A stretch of 64,000 bases of DNA from Alopecurus myosuroides. Taxonomy: Eukaryota; Streptophyta; Magnoliopsida; Poales; Poaceae. Both the position numbers and the translations under genes were made by a program. The stretch covers positions 313,089,652-313,153,651 of the forward strand of contig CM054060.1 of NCBI GenBank assembly GCA_028641055.1. The letters run 5' to 3'. Positions 41,193 through 54,504 of the stretch are shown piece after piece. A model generated the notes under the pieces. The model did not search any database and was not told where the DNA came from. It saw nothing but the letters and a program-made list of their open reading frames with translations. Numbering within the stretch: position 1 is the stretch's first letter; every line of letters begins with the position of its first letter.

Positions 41193-44100
41193 TTTTGTAG
41201 CGTTCCCACATTTAATAATGTAAGGACACCTGTGTTATTGTGCTAGTCCCTGGATCAATTGCTAGCACCACAGTACAAAATGAAATATCATGCAAATGCA
41301 TCAAATTCTATTACATCGCATGATCCAGTCTTTACAAAATAGTATTACAACTTGCATAGTCTTAGAAGACTAGCAGTAAACAAAGATATACAACGGAAGA
41401 CATAGTACAACATTGAGCCCATCTTGTTCATGTGCCACAGGCAAAACATGTTGGCGATAGTCTCGAGATCCTCAACGAAATCCTCACTCGTCTTTAGAAA
41501 CATCTGCAATATGGAATATGCAGCCACAAGGGAGTCAATACAATTTAATGTATTGGCAAGTAACACTATGGTGGATATAAATGGCAAGACTAATACTACA
41601 TGCTTATTTGGCTGAGTGGAGTTTAGGATAAGTTTGCATAAAGCCAGTTTTCTCCTATCTTTTATCATAAAACAATTTCATCTATAATAGGTATCACTGA
41701 TAGAAACCAGTGAACCTTAACTAAAATTAAGGAGTACCACTCATAGAAATCAGGGTAAACACCTACCCATGTTCACCCATCAAAATTTTATTATGAAGTT
41801 GGCATGATGAGATTCTTCCGTCATTCCTTGTCCAGCTGCTCAAATTGTCCATGACCGGGGACACGGCTAAGATCTTAGTTTGTTGACTCTGCAGAGTTTG
41901 TGCACTTTCACCTTTAGACTCAGATCAGCCCAAACATCCTATACACCCTGAGTGCATTAAGGAAAGGAGAAGATTGAGACGAGATCTTTCAGAAGAAATT
42001 CCACCACCATCAGGCTTGACCAGTTCCAACCTATACCCCCTACATCTGCTTGTCAAGCGCTGGTGAGTTCATTCAACTTAGTTGATCAAGACATAGCCCA
42101 TATGACTAAAGGCTGCACGGGAAGCTACTAAACTTAGAGGGACATGGTAATCTCTTTGTTCCTGGGTGGCCATCCTCAAGTGACTACCTCAAGTGGAATA
42201 ACCCTTAGATAAGGGCCCTGAGGAAACACTAAACATAAACCAGTCTTACCACTTCCACCCAGGTGTTTCATTAAACTTAGTAGTTTTATCCTCAACATCT
42301 AAATAAAACATTTGAAGAGCATAGCAATTCTACTAAGTTCAATGTCTTCTATCTAGCAGGATATAAAAGGATGGCTACACACTACTTGGGATATCAGCAT
42401 AGAATAATATAACTTAGTAAAATTTCCTATCATGCATACAACTCAAAATCAACTAATGCATATAGAAAATAATGGGTAGTTGAATGATGTGTTACTTGCC
42501 TTGTTGAAGTTGGTGAAGAATTCACACTCTTCACAAAAGATCGTTGCTCTCCGTACAATCTATTCATTGAAAAAACAATAACAAAATAAACAAGCATCCT
42601 AGAAAACAACATACAAGTGTAGAAAACATACAGATCAACTAACATATCAAAAGGGGTTTAACCAAGTTGGTTAGGACAAGGTCAAGGTTTGATTTTGAAA
42701 AGATTTATTCTCAAATGGTTCAATACATTCTAAGGAGTTTCCAATGTTTTACTTGGGGATGGACTAGGTTGAGTTTCTAGTGATCAAACTTTATTGAAAA
42801 CATATTTATCTAAGAATTTCCAAGAGTTCACCAAGGTGATCTCACTATTTTAACTAAAGTATCACAATACAAAGTGTAACACTTAGTTGTTTTCATCAAA
42901 ACATTTGAGTGATCTAAGTTAGTCCTTCCATTTTGGTTTAGGCTAGGTATAGGTTCAACTAACTTCATAACAAAGGAGATAACAAGTTAAAGTCTTGGTC
43001 TTTTCCATTTGGTCAACTGATGGACAAAAACAACTTGCTATTCTTCAACTTGTGTGGATGGCTCCAAGTCTTCACATGCTTGTCTTCTTGAAGATCATCT
43101 TCATGCTTCTATTGTAGTCTTTTCCTTGGATGGATTCTTCTCTTGGTCTTGATAAATTATTCATGGCCTTCTCACTAGTTTGTCCAAGGTGGGATGGGCA
43201 CAACTACTACTAAGTCAATTTGGAAAGAAATAGGAAGAAGGATAGAGAGAGAGAGTGAGATGTTTTCTTCTGGATTTCTTCACTCTTGTACTTCATGGAG
43301 TTTCTTCTAATTGCTGTGGAGTCTAAGTCCTTCCTTCAACTTCTTCAATGATATTCCTCATAGCTCTTCATGTTGCCACCAAGTTGAAAATGAAGTACCT
43401 CCTTGTGCTTGAGTCTTGATTTCCTTTTCGCTAACTTGATGAATTCTTGAAGCAAGAATAGGGGAGTGGAGAAGTAGATAGAAAACTAAAGTTCACTACT
43501 TGGTACTATATGTTATTGACACATTCTAAGGACTTGGTATTGGCTCCAAATAACCAAAACATCATAGAATAGATGATGGAAACAATTTCTAAGACATGGT
43601 GAAAATGGATGTATCACTATGTTGGTGTTTTTGGTAAACAAAACACATGAACAAGGTCCAAGGGTGTCAAAAATGGTGGGTCAAAGATGTATCTAGTTCA
43701 AGGTTACTAAATGGAACAATTTTGCTTAAGAAAACATTTTCTAATTATTTATATAATTAAATCTATGTCCAAAATACTCAAATATACCACTTAATTCTAA
43801 ATTCACATTTAACTTGTTCAAAAATTATTTTGGGGCCGAGGGTATGAAAGTACACATCCTAAGGTTTCCAAAACTATTTTATTTGTAATTTTTGGATTTT
43901 TAGAATTTGAATTATGCCAAATATCATCAAACAAGCATATTTAAATTTGAACCAATTTAAGTTTATCATATTTGAATTTAAACAGTTCTAATAGATTTTA
44001 CACATTATGGGTATTTCAAAAATTCCAAGTTTGCTAATTTTGGCTAAGTGGTTACAAAGATATGATGATTTCAATATATAGGGGCTTTTCTGTAAAATTG

Positions 44101-44637
44101 CCATTTAATTCTATTCCGGAATAAATCCAGAAAAGTGTTGGGCTGCTATGTACTGCACTGGGCGACGGATAGCAACGGGGCTTGGGCCGGCTATGCGTTG
44201 CAACGAGCGGCGGATAAGCAAACGGGCGCACGGCTGACTGGGCACCCAGGTGGCGTCTTGTGATTGGCCCGTACCGGTTCAATAAGTGGGTCTATCCTAC
44301 GCGTACGATGCAGATCGGACGGTGGGGGTGCTAGGGTTAAACTCACCGGCTCGGAAATCCACGGCGACGGCGTTCCGATGCTTCTTGGGCACAGAGGAGA
44401 CCGCGCAGAGGCTCGGCGCAGCACGACGAGATGAATGGAGTTGGCGTTGCGCTCTCCCGTGGCTTGTATCAACGGCGCTGTGCAGGTGTGGTCGTGCGGC
44501 TCCGGCGAACTTCGGGAGCCAACGATGCGGTCGATTCTGCGTCCAAACAAAACGATATAGGGGCTTAGATGGTATCAGCAAGCAAGGGGAGGCAAATGGG
44601 AGTGGTCTCGTCCACGGGAACAACCTCACCTTGACGA

Positions 44638-47600
44638 TGTAGCATCCCACTTTTTAGTAGAAGTGAAATACATGTGTTAGTGTGCTAGTCCCTGGATCAA
44701 CTGCTAGCACCACAGTACAAAATGAAATACCATGCAAATGCATCAAATTCTATTACATCGCAAGATCCAAAATTTAAAAAATAGTATTACAACTTGCATA
44801 GTCTTAGAAGACTAGCAGTAAACAAAGATATACAGCGGAAAACATGAATAACATTGAGCCCATCTTGTTCATGTGCCACAGGCAAAACATGTTGGCGATA
44901 GTCTCGAGATCCTAAACGAAATCCTCACTCGTCTTCAGAAATATCTGCAATATGGAATATGCAGCCACAAGGGAGTCAATACAATTTAATGTATTGGCAA
45001 GTAACACTATGGTGGATATAAATGGCAAGACTAATACTACATGCTCATTGGGCTGAGTGGAGTTTTGGCTAAGTTTGCATAAAGCCAGTTTTCTCCTATC
45101 ACTTTTGTAAAACAAACTTTTCTTTTCAAAGGGTGGAAACATTGGATTAAGATCCAAGCACCACAAATACTGTTCACCCAGGTGGCACCCAGGTGGCGTC
45201 TTGTGATTGGCCCGTACCGGTTCAATAAGTGGGTCTATCCTACGCGTACGATGCAGATCGGACGGTTGGGGTGCTAGGGTTAAACTCACCGGCGGCGGGG
45301 CGGCCGGAAATGGCCGATGCGGCGGCGCACCTTCTCGGAAATCCACGGCGACGGCGTTCCGATGCATCTTGGGCACAGAGGAGACCGCGCAGAGGCTCGG
45401 CGCAGCACGACGAGATGAATGGAGTTGGCGTTGCGCTCTCCCGTGGCTTGTATCAACGGCGCTGTGCAGGTGTGGTCGTGCGGCTCCGGCGAACTTCGGG
45501 AGCCAACGATGCGGTCGATTCTGCGTCCAAACAAAACGATATAGGGGCTTAGATGGTATCAGCAAGCAAGGGGAGGCAAATGGGAGTGGTCTCGTCCACG
45601 GGAACAACCTCACCTTGACGATGTAGCATCCCACTTTTTAGTAAAAGTGAAATACATGTGTTAGTGTGCTAGTCCCTGGATCAACTGCTAGCACCACAGT
45701 ACAAAATGAAATACCATGCAAATGCATCAAATTCTATTACATCGCAAGATCCAAAATTTAAAAAATAGTATTACAACTTGCATAGTCTTAGAAGACTAGC
45801 AGTAAACAAAGATATACAGCGGAAAACATGAATAACATTGAGCCCATCTTGTTCATGTGCCACAGGCAAAACATGTTGGCGATAGTCTCGAGATCCTAAA
45901 CGAAATCCTCACTCGTCTTCAGAAATATCTGCAATATGAAATATGCAGCCACAAGGGAGTCAATACAATTTAATGTATTGGCAAGTAACACTATGGTGGA
46001 TATAAATGGCAAGACTAATACTCATGCTCATTGGGCTGAGTGGAGTTTTGGCTAAGTTTGCATAAAGCCAGTTTTCTCCTATCACTTTTGTAAAACAAAC
46101 TTTTCTTTTCAAAGGGTGGAAACATTGGATTAAGATCCAAGCACCACAAATACTGTTCACCCAGGTGGCACCCAGGTGGCGTCTTGTGATTGGCCCGTAC
46201 CGGTTCAATAAGTGGGTCTATCCTACGCGTACGATGCAGATCGGACGGTTGGGGTGCTAGGGTTAAACTCACCGGCGGCAGGGCGGCCGGAAATGGCCGA
46301 TGCGGCGGCGCACCTTCTCGGAAATCCACGGCGACGGCGTTCCGATGCATCTTGGGCACAGAGGAGACCGCGCAGAGGCTCGGCGCAGCACGACGAGATG
46401 AATGGAGTTGGCGTTGCGCTCTCCCGTGGCTTGTATCAACGGCGCTGTGCAGGTGTGGTCGTGCGGCTCCGGCGAACTTCGGGAGCCAACGATGCGGTCG
46501 ATTCTGCGTCCAAACAAAACGATATAGGGGCTTAGATGGTATCAGCAAGCAAGGGGACGAAAATGGGAGTGGTCTCGTCCACGGGAACAACCTCACCTTG
46601 ACGATGTAGCATCCCACTTTTTAGTAAAAGTGAAATACATGTGTTAGTGTGCTAGTCCCTGGATCAACTGCTAGCACCACAGTACAAAATGAAATACCAT
46701 GCAAATGCATCAAATTCTATTACATCGCAAGATCCAAAATTTAAAAAATAGTATTACAACTTGCATAGTCTTAGAAGACTAGCAGTAAACAAAGATATAC
46801 AGCGGAAAACATGAATAACATTGAGCCCATCTTGTTCATGTGCCACAGGCAAAACATGTTGGCGATAGTCTCGAGATCCTAAACGAAATCCTCACTCGTC
46901 TTCAGAAATATCTGCAATATGGAATATGCAGCCACAAGGGAGTCAATACAATTTAATGTATTGGCAAGTAACACTATGGTGGATATAAATGGCAAGACTA
47001 ATACTCATGCTCATTGGGCTGAGTGGAGTTTTGGCTAAGTTTGCATAAAGCCAGTTTTCTCCTATCACTTTTGTAAAACAAACTTTTCTTTTCAAAGGGT
47101 GGAAACATTGGATTAAGATCCAAGCACCACAAATACTGTTCACCCAGGTGGCACCCAGGTGGCGTCTTGTGATTGGCCCGTACCGGTTCAATAAGTGGGT
47201 CTATCCTACGCGTACGATGCAGATCGGACGGTTGGGGTGCTAGGGTTAAACTCACCGGCGGCAGGGCGGCCGGAAATGGCCGATGCGGCGGCGCACCTTC
47301 TCGGAAATCCACGGCGACGGCGTTCCGATGCATCTTGGGCACAGAGGAGACCGCGCAGAGGCTCGGCGCAGCACGACGAGATGAATGGAGTTGGCGTTGT
47401 GCTCTCCCGTGGCTTGTATCAACGGCGCTGTGCAGGTGTGGTCGTGCGGCTCCGGCGAACTTCGGGAGCCAACGATGCGGTCGATTCTGCGTCCAAACAA
47501 AACGATATAGGGGCTTAGATGGTATCAGCAAGCAAGGGGAGGCAAATGGGAGTGGTCTCGTCCACGGGAACAACCTCACCTTGACGATGTAGCATCCCAC

Positions 47601-48571
47601 TTTTTAGTAAAAGTGAAATACATGTGTTAGTGTGCTAGTCCCTGGATCAACTGCTAGCACCACAGTACAAAATGAAATACCATGCAAATGCATCAAATTC
47701 TATTACATCGCAAGATCCAAAATTTAAAAAATAGTATTACAACTTGCATAGTCTTAGAAGACTAGCAGTAAACAAAGATATACAGCGGAAAACATGAATA
47801 ACATTGAGCCCATCTTGTTCATGTGCCACAGGCAAAACATGTTGGCGATAGTCTCGAGATCCTAAACGAAATCCTCACTCGTCTTCAGAAATATCTGCAA
47901 TATGGAATATGCAGCCACAAGGGAGTCAATACAATTTAATGTATTGGCAAGTAACACTATGGTGGATATAAATGGCAAGACTAATACTACATGCTCATTG
48001 GGCTGAGTGGAGTTTTGGCTAAGTTTGCATAAAGCCAGTTTTCTCCTATCACTTTTGTAAAACAAACTTTTCTTTTCAAAGGGTGGAAACATTGGATTAA
48101 GATCCAAGCACCACAAATACTGTTCACCCAGGTGGCACCCAGGTGGCGTCTTGTGATTGGCCCGTACCGGTTCAATAAGTGGGTCTATCCTACGCGTACG
48201 ATGCAGATCGGACGGTTGGGGTGCTAGGGTTAAACTCACCGGCGGCGGGGCGGCCGGAAATGGCCGATGCGGCGGCGCACCTTCTCGGAAATCCACGGCG
48301 ACGGCGTTCCGATGCATCTTGGGCACAGAGGAGACCGCGCAGAGGCTCGGCGCAGCACGACGAGATGAATGGAGTTGGCGTTGCACTCTCCCGTGGCTTG
48401 TATCAACGGCGCTGTGCAGGTGTGGTCGTGCGGCTCCGGCGAACTTCGGGAGCCAACGATGCGGTCGATTCTGCGTCCAAACAAAACGATATAGGGGCTT
48501 AGATGGTATCAGCAAGCAAGGGGAGGCAAATGGGAGTGGTCTCGTCCACGGGGACAACCTCACCTTGACGA
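44638..48571 (-). repeat. Tandem array of four 983-984 bp units spanning the I/H junction
   Basis: Units start at 44638, 45622, 46605 and 47588; the fifth copy of the LTR edge begins the complete LTR at 48572. Each unit is about 530 bp of H's LTR edge (TGTAGCATCCC to ATACTGTTCAC) fused to about 450 bp of I's LTR (CCCAGGTGGC... to GACGA). Units are nearly identical. ORFs of 82, 107, 139, 200 and 240 codons recur with the unit length and cross the fusion point; they are not genes. Confidence 0.95.
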
Positions 48572-51500
48572 TGTAGCATCCCACTTTTTAGTAAAAGTGA
48601 AATACATGTGTTAGTGTGCTAGTCCCTGGATCAACTGCTAGCACCACAGTACAAAATGAAATACCATGCAAATGCATCAAATTCTATTACATCGCAAGAT
48701 CCAAAATTTAAAAAATAGTATTACAACTTGCATAGTCTTAGAAGACTAGCAGTAAACAAAGATATACAGCGGAAAACATGAATAACATTGAGCCCATCTT
48801 GTTCATGTGCCACAGGCAAAACATGTTGGCGATAGTCTCGAGATCCTAAACGAAATCCTCACTCGTCTTCAGAAATATCTGCAATATGGAATATGCAGCC
48901 ACAAGGGAGTCAATACAATTTAATGTATTGGCAAGTAACACTATGGTGGATATAAATGGCAAGACTAATACTACATGCTCATTTGGCCGAGTGGAGTTTT
49001 GGCTAAGTTTGCATAAATCCAGTTTTCTCCTATCACTTTTGTAAAACAAACTTTTCTTTTCAAAGGGTGGAAACATTGGATTAAGATCCAAGCACCACAA
49101 ATACTGTTCACTTGGTCAAATTTTACTTATTGAAAATGGTGATATGATTCTTCCGTCCATCCTTGTCCAGCAGCTCATAGTTGTCCATAACCAGGGACAC
49201 GGCTAAGATCTTAGTTTGTTGACTCTGCAGAGCTTGTGCACTTTCACCTTCAGACCCAACTCAATCCAAACATCCTATACACCCTGAGTGCATTAAGGAA
49301 AGGAGAAGAATCGAGACGAGATCTTTCAGAAGCAAGAATCCAACCCAATGGCAAGACCTGTTCCACCTATAATTATGCTACATCTGCTTGTCAAGCCCGG
49401 GCTGAACCCTCACAACTTAGTTGATCAAGACAGAGCCCATATGACTAAAGGTTGCACTTGAAGCAATCTAAACTTGGGGAACATCATAATCACTTTGTTC
49501 CTGGGTGGCATTCCTCAAGTGAACACCCCTCGGGGAGACACTCAACTCTCATCAGCAAAACAACCAAATCCGCCCAGGTGGTTCATTGAAGTTGTTACTT
49601 AGAATTTTTTCACAACATCAAGTAAAAATCATTTGTCTCATTTCATAGAATCTATCAAGTTCTAAGGCTATAAATAAAAAGGATAAAAGAGATGGCTACA
49701 CACTACTAGGATAATAGCATAGCATAATATAACTTAGTAAAAATTTCCTATAAATGCATACTACTCAAAAATCAACTAATGCATATAGAAAATAATGGGT
49801 AGTTGATGATGTGTTACTTGCCTTGTTGAAGTTGGTGAAGATATCACACTCTCTTCACAAAGGATCGTTGATCTCCGTACAATATACTCATTGAAAACAC
49901 AATAACAAAATAAACAAACATGCTATCAAGCAAACATACAAGTGAAGAGATCATACAAAGCAATAACATAGCCAAAGGAGTTTAACCTAGTGGGCTAGGA
50001 CAAGGTCCAGGTTTGAGTTGAAAGGTTCATTCTCTAATGGTCTCAATGGTTTACTTGGAAAGGACTAGGTTGAGCTTGATGTGATCTAACTTTATTATAA
50101 CCATACTTGTCGAGGAAGTTCCAAGAGTTCACCAAGGATAAACATATTACTTCTTCAACTAAAGTAATACATGCAAACACTTGGTCATATTCACCTTCAA
50201 AAATATTTGAGTGGCTATGTTAGTATTTTCCATTGTGGTTAGGGTAGGTCTACTAACTTCATCATCAAAGAGAAAATATTACTCAGTCTTGGTTTTCCAT
50301 TTGGGTCAATGGTTGGACAAAAACAACTTGTTATCCTTCAACTTGTATGAATTGCTTCTAGTCCTCATGTGATTGCCTTCTTGAAGATAATCATCATGCC
50401 CTCTAAGTTGTTTCCTTCCTTGGTGTGGTGCTTCTATTGGTCTTGATAGTCTTCATGGTTTTACTTCACTAATTGGTTTGGGTATGGGATGGGTACAAAT
50501 ACCAGTAAGTCAATTTGAAGGAAAATAGAAGAAGGATAGAAATAGAGAGCAAGATGTCTTCTTCTTCATTTCTTCATACATTTGTACTTCATTGAGTTTC
50601 TTCTATTTGTTGTGAAGCACAATTCCTTTACTTCAAATTCTTCAATGATCTTCTTTGTAGCTCTTCATGTTGCCACTAAGTTGGAGATGAAGTTTTCTTC
50701 TTGTGCTTGAGTCTTGATCTCCAATTTGTTAGCTTGATGATTTCTTGAAGCATGAAAGGGGAGTGGATAAGTAGATAGAAAACTAAATTTCACTACTTGG
50801 TACTATATGTGATTGACACATTCTAAGGACTTGGCTTGGCTCCAAATAGACATAACATCAATGAATAACAGTTGAATACAATTCCTAAGACATGGTAAAG
50901 ATGGATGAATCACTAGGTTGGGTTTTTGGTCAAAAACACATGGCCATGGTCCAAGGATGTCCAAAATGTTTGGGCAAGGTTGTTTCTGGTTCAAGGTTAT
51001 CAAATGAAGCAATTTTGCAAAAGGGACTATATTGAAAAATATTTATAGAATTAATCTATGTCAAAAATACTCAAATAGACAACTTAATTCTAAATTCAAT
51101 TTTAATTTGTTCAAATATTATTTTGGGACAGAGGATATGAAAGTACATATTCTAAGGTTTCCAAATATATTTTATTTGCAATTTTTGGATTTGTAGAATT
51201 TGAATTATGCCAAATTTCATCAAACAAGCATATTTGAATTTGAACAGATTTAAGTTTATCAAATTTGAATTTGGCTAGTTCCAAAAGTTTCTAACTGTCA
51301 AGGGCTTTTCAAAAAGTCCAAGATTGCTAAATTTGGCTAAGTGGTTGAAAAGATATGATGATTCGAAGTTGTAGGGGCTTTTCTGCAAAACTGCCAAAAT
51401 TCTACCGTTAGAAATTATTAAAATAGGGATGGCCACGTGGCTGATCCTGATTGGGCGCTTGCACTGACTGGGTGCTGACTACGCATGCTGACTGTGCGAT

Positions 51501-53215
51501 GACATGGATAAGTGGTTGGATCTGGATCGTTAGATCCAGATCTAACGATTGCATACCCCTTCGCCTAGGATCAAATCCTACGCGTTGATTCTAGATCTAA
51601 CGATCAGAGAAGAGAGGAGGGGGCTCACCGGGATTTTCCGCCGGAGAATGGCGGCGCGGTGGTGCGGGTGCTCGGGAAAATCGACGACGGTGAGATCCAG
51701 GGCTCCTACGGGCTTCTAGAGGGCACGGAGAGGCGCGGAGATGCACGGCAAGCGTTTCGGAGGCCACAACGACGACGCACGCTTCCTGGAACGGCGATGC
51801 GACGCGGACGGAGCCGGGATCTGCTCCGGCGACCTTCGCGTGCTTGGCGCGGCGCTTCCTGCGACAAAAAGAACCGAGAAAGGCATCAGAGAGATGCGCA
51901 CGAGCAAGGGAAATGGAGAGGGACCAATAGGGGCGGCGGAGAGCAGCTACGGTGGTCGGGATGCTCGAAAACGGCCAGCGGCAGTCTCCAACTCCGGCGA
52001 GGAATAACCGTGGTCTCGGGGCACGATTGAGAGGGAAAACTGGGGGAAATGAGAGAGGGGAGGAAGGGATTTAAGGGGGAGGCCATGCGGAAATCAATAC
52101 CGCACTTAACAGCGAGCAATTAACGCGAGAAATTTTCGGGAGAAAACGTCTCCTTCCGTTTCCACAGGTTGATGACGATGATGACGTCATCATGACGTCA
52201 TCCTTTTTTTCTGTTTTCTTATTTATTTTATAACTTCTGTTTAAATAATCTAATTAATATGAAACAAAATTCTAAAATCTTAAAATTTCAAATGCTTTCC
52301 AACAATATCATTTTTGAAAACAATTCAACGTATTTTATTTTTGAAATTTTGGAAATTTGAATAATTCTTTAATAGTCACTTAATGTGATTTTTAATTCAA
52401 AAATTTATAAAACATGGTTATGGGTCAATTAAATTTTTAATGACATTCTAAATGTTGAAAACAAAATTTTGAAAGTCATTTCATCATGTTTTCACAATTT
52501 TATATTTTGAAAAATAAATAAAACACTAATAAAACTTTAAAATTTTAGAAAATGATAAAATGATGTTATTATCTAAATAAAATTTCAGAGACATTTTACA
52601 TGTCATATATTATTTTTGGAAAGCCATTTTTAACCCATTTTCACATTTTAATATGAAGGATTTACTAATAGTAACTTAATGTTATTTAATTAGTCCATAT
52701 CAAACAATTAATATTGTTGGTCAATAAAATTTAGAATAAAACCACAAGTCATAATATTGTTTTCAAATTCCTATTTTATGTTATTTTCAAGTAATGCATT
52801 TTATTTTCACACCTTATTGTTTAAAACTTGGAAAACCAACTAAAAGTTATTATTAAAACATTTTATTCTCATCAAATATTTTTGGGGATTAGAACTTTAT
52901 TAAGAGTTATAAATCTTTGATTTTTGGTTGCCAAAATATTATCAAGGTAATATTTGAATTGAAAACATTTTATGTAATAAATTTTGCTAAAGATAAAATG
53001 GTTTTCTTTATCTAATGAAACTTCATTTTGAGAGGATTTTTAGGGTTTATGGAATAGGGAAAAATGGAGTTTTTAATTTCAAATTTCATTGAGTTATGTA
53101 TTGCTTCCTTTTATTTCTTGCTTCTCATTTGGTTCTTGGTGACTTGCATAACATGAAAACAAAAAGTTTCAAATTTTTGTGATTTTTGCATTTTCCAAAA
53201 ATCAGGGATGTTACA
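48572..53215 (-). repeat. 3' LTR of element H
   Basis: 4644 bp. Features: two TGACGTCA palindromes (52182-52189, 52193-52200), a near-perfect 14-bp inverted repeat with a GTTA loop (51515-51546), a GC-rich segment 51640-52030, and an AT-rich end 52200-53200. No credible gene inside; ORFs at 51659-52119 sit in the GC-rich part on both strands. Confidence 0.9.
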
Positions 53216-53330
53216 GACTACCACCCTTAAAAGAAATCTCGTCCCGAGATTTGGGGAGGCTAGAAAGAAAGATTTGGGTAATTGGATTCCAAAACAACTG
53301 GTTGGGCTACCACCCTTAAAAGAAGCTTTG
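53216..53330 (-). promoter_or_regulatory. Polypurine tract, hairpin and second tract copy of element H
   Basis: Next to the 3' LTR, minus strand TTCTTTTAAGGGTGGTAG (53218-53235) serves as the tract. Overlapping its 5' side is a perfect 8-bp stem with 3-nt loop (AAATCTCG/CGAGATTT, 53234-53252). An identical 18-bp copy of the tract lies at 53307-53324. Confidence 0.65.
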
Positions 53331-53622
53331 GTGGGTAGTCTATTTTCATTAGATTGGAGTGTAGATTGATTTGAGATTGGCTTGAGTAGAACTTTCCTTT
53401 GTGGTAGAGCTGTAGACCAACATAGGTATGTTGGACTACCTTTGACACTGAGGGGTCACTCTTTGGGTCAATCAAAAGACCAAGTTGAGAGGATTTCACA
53501 ACATCGTCTCATTATAATGGGAACACATTTCTCATACATTCATTGTGGTTTATTACATTGGAAGAACTTCTAGGGAAAATAAATTTATTTTCAACATAAA
53601 ACTTTGCCTAAGATTCCTTCTT

Positions 53623-54504
53623 TCAGAAAGTCATGTTTCCTTCCTTCTCCCTTTGAGGGCATCCATTTGCATAGTGTCCTTTATCTCTGCATTTGAAGCA
53701 TGTCACTTGGCTGATGTCTCTATAGACATGATTGGGGTTCTTCTGAAGTTTCTTCTTCTTCCTTGGTGGAGTTAATTTGGCCATCATATCTTCATACTGC
53801 TGCCTAGTATACTCAACTATGTTGGTTGAAGGTCTGGGTTTCTTGTTGGGACAATTTCTAGATAAATGTCCATCTTCTTCACAAGAATAGCAATTCTTGG
53901 TGGAGTGTTTAGATGAATATGGATGTGGTGTAGTCTTGGCCCCAGTATCCATCTTGACATGGTCCACCTGAATAGTATCCACCTTGCGTTTTCCCTTCAC
54001 ATCTGGTTTTCCTAAGTTCTCTTGGATTGCACTAAGCATTTCCATTTTGGCTTGTTGTCCAACTTGTTGTACCATGGGGTAAAGTGGACATTGTGTTGGA
54101 ACATGTGTTGTTCCTTCACACAGAAAACAAGTAACTTGAGTGAAGTATCCTTCAGTTGAGTTGTTTGCATCACCATGGGGCCACTCATCAGGACAATCTT
54201 TGGAATAGTGTCCTATCTCTCCACAAGATTTGCAGGCTTTGGGTGTTGAAAACATTTCTTCTTCTGTCTCCTGGTTATCTCTAGCTACCAAGGGTTGATT
54301 GTTTCCACTATTGGCCATGCTTTGGGACATCATTTACACTATCTGGGATTGGGTATCTAACACTTGTTGCATTCCTGGTGCTAACTCCATATTGGGGTTG
54401 TTGGCTTGATTCTGGGTCATCAGTTGTATCAGCTGAGTCTGAGCTTCTAGTAGCATCTTCATTGCTATTGACTTCACGGGGTTGTTGACATTCTGGCTAG
54501 ACAT
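53623..54504 (-). pseudogene. Four-zinc-knuckle protein of element H (ORF2), one premature stop
   Basis: The frame starts at the ATG at 54504 (MSSQNVNNPVKSIAMK) and is interrupted by a TAA at 54334-54336, probably from CAA. It resumes directly with MMSQSMANSG (54333) and ends at 53623, 294 codons in all. The N-terminus is a Gln-rich helix. Four CCHC knuckles follow: CKSCGEIGHYSKDC, CFLCEGTTHVPTQC, CYSCEEDGHLSRNC and CFKCRDKGHYANGC, all C-x2-C-x4-H-x4-C. Between the second and fourth lie Lys-rich linkers (KGKRKVD, PPRKKKKLQK). No capsid domain is seen. It probably binds element RNA. Downstream translation from 54333 (236 residues) would keep all four knuckles. Confidence 0.8.

Noticed and set aside
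44052..48584. Recurring ORFs of 82-240 codons on both strands across 44052-48584
   Set aside because: They repeat exactly with the 984-bp tandem unit, cross the artificial H/I fusion, overlap on both strands in GC-rich LTR DNA and show no domain.
51659..52119. Overlapping ORFs on both strands in H's LTR, repeated at 58490-58984
   Set aside because: Located in the GC-rich promoter region of an LTR, arginine-rich in several frames at once, as expected of GC-rich non-coding DNA.
53382..53775. Short plus-strand ORFs in H's internal region
   Set aside because: Antisense shadows of the zinc-knuckle ORF or of its 3' flank.
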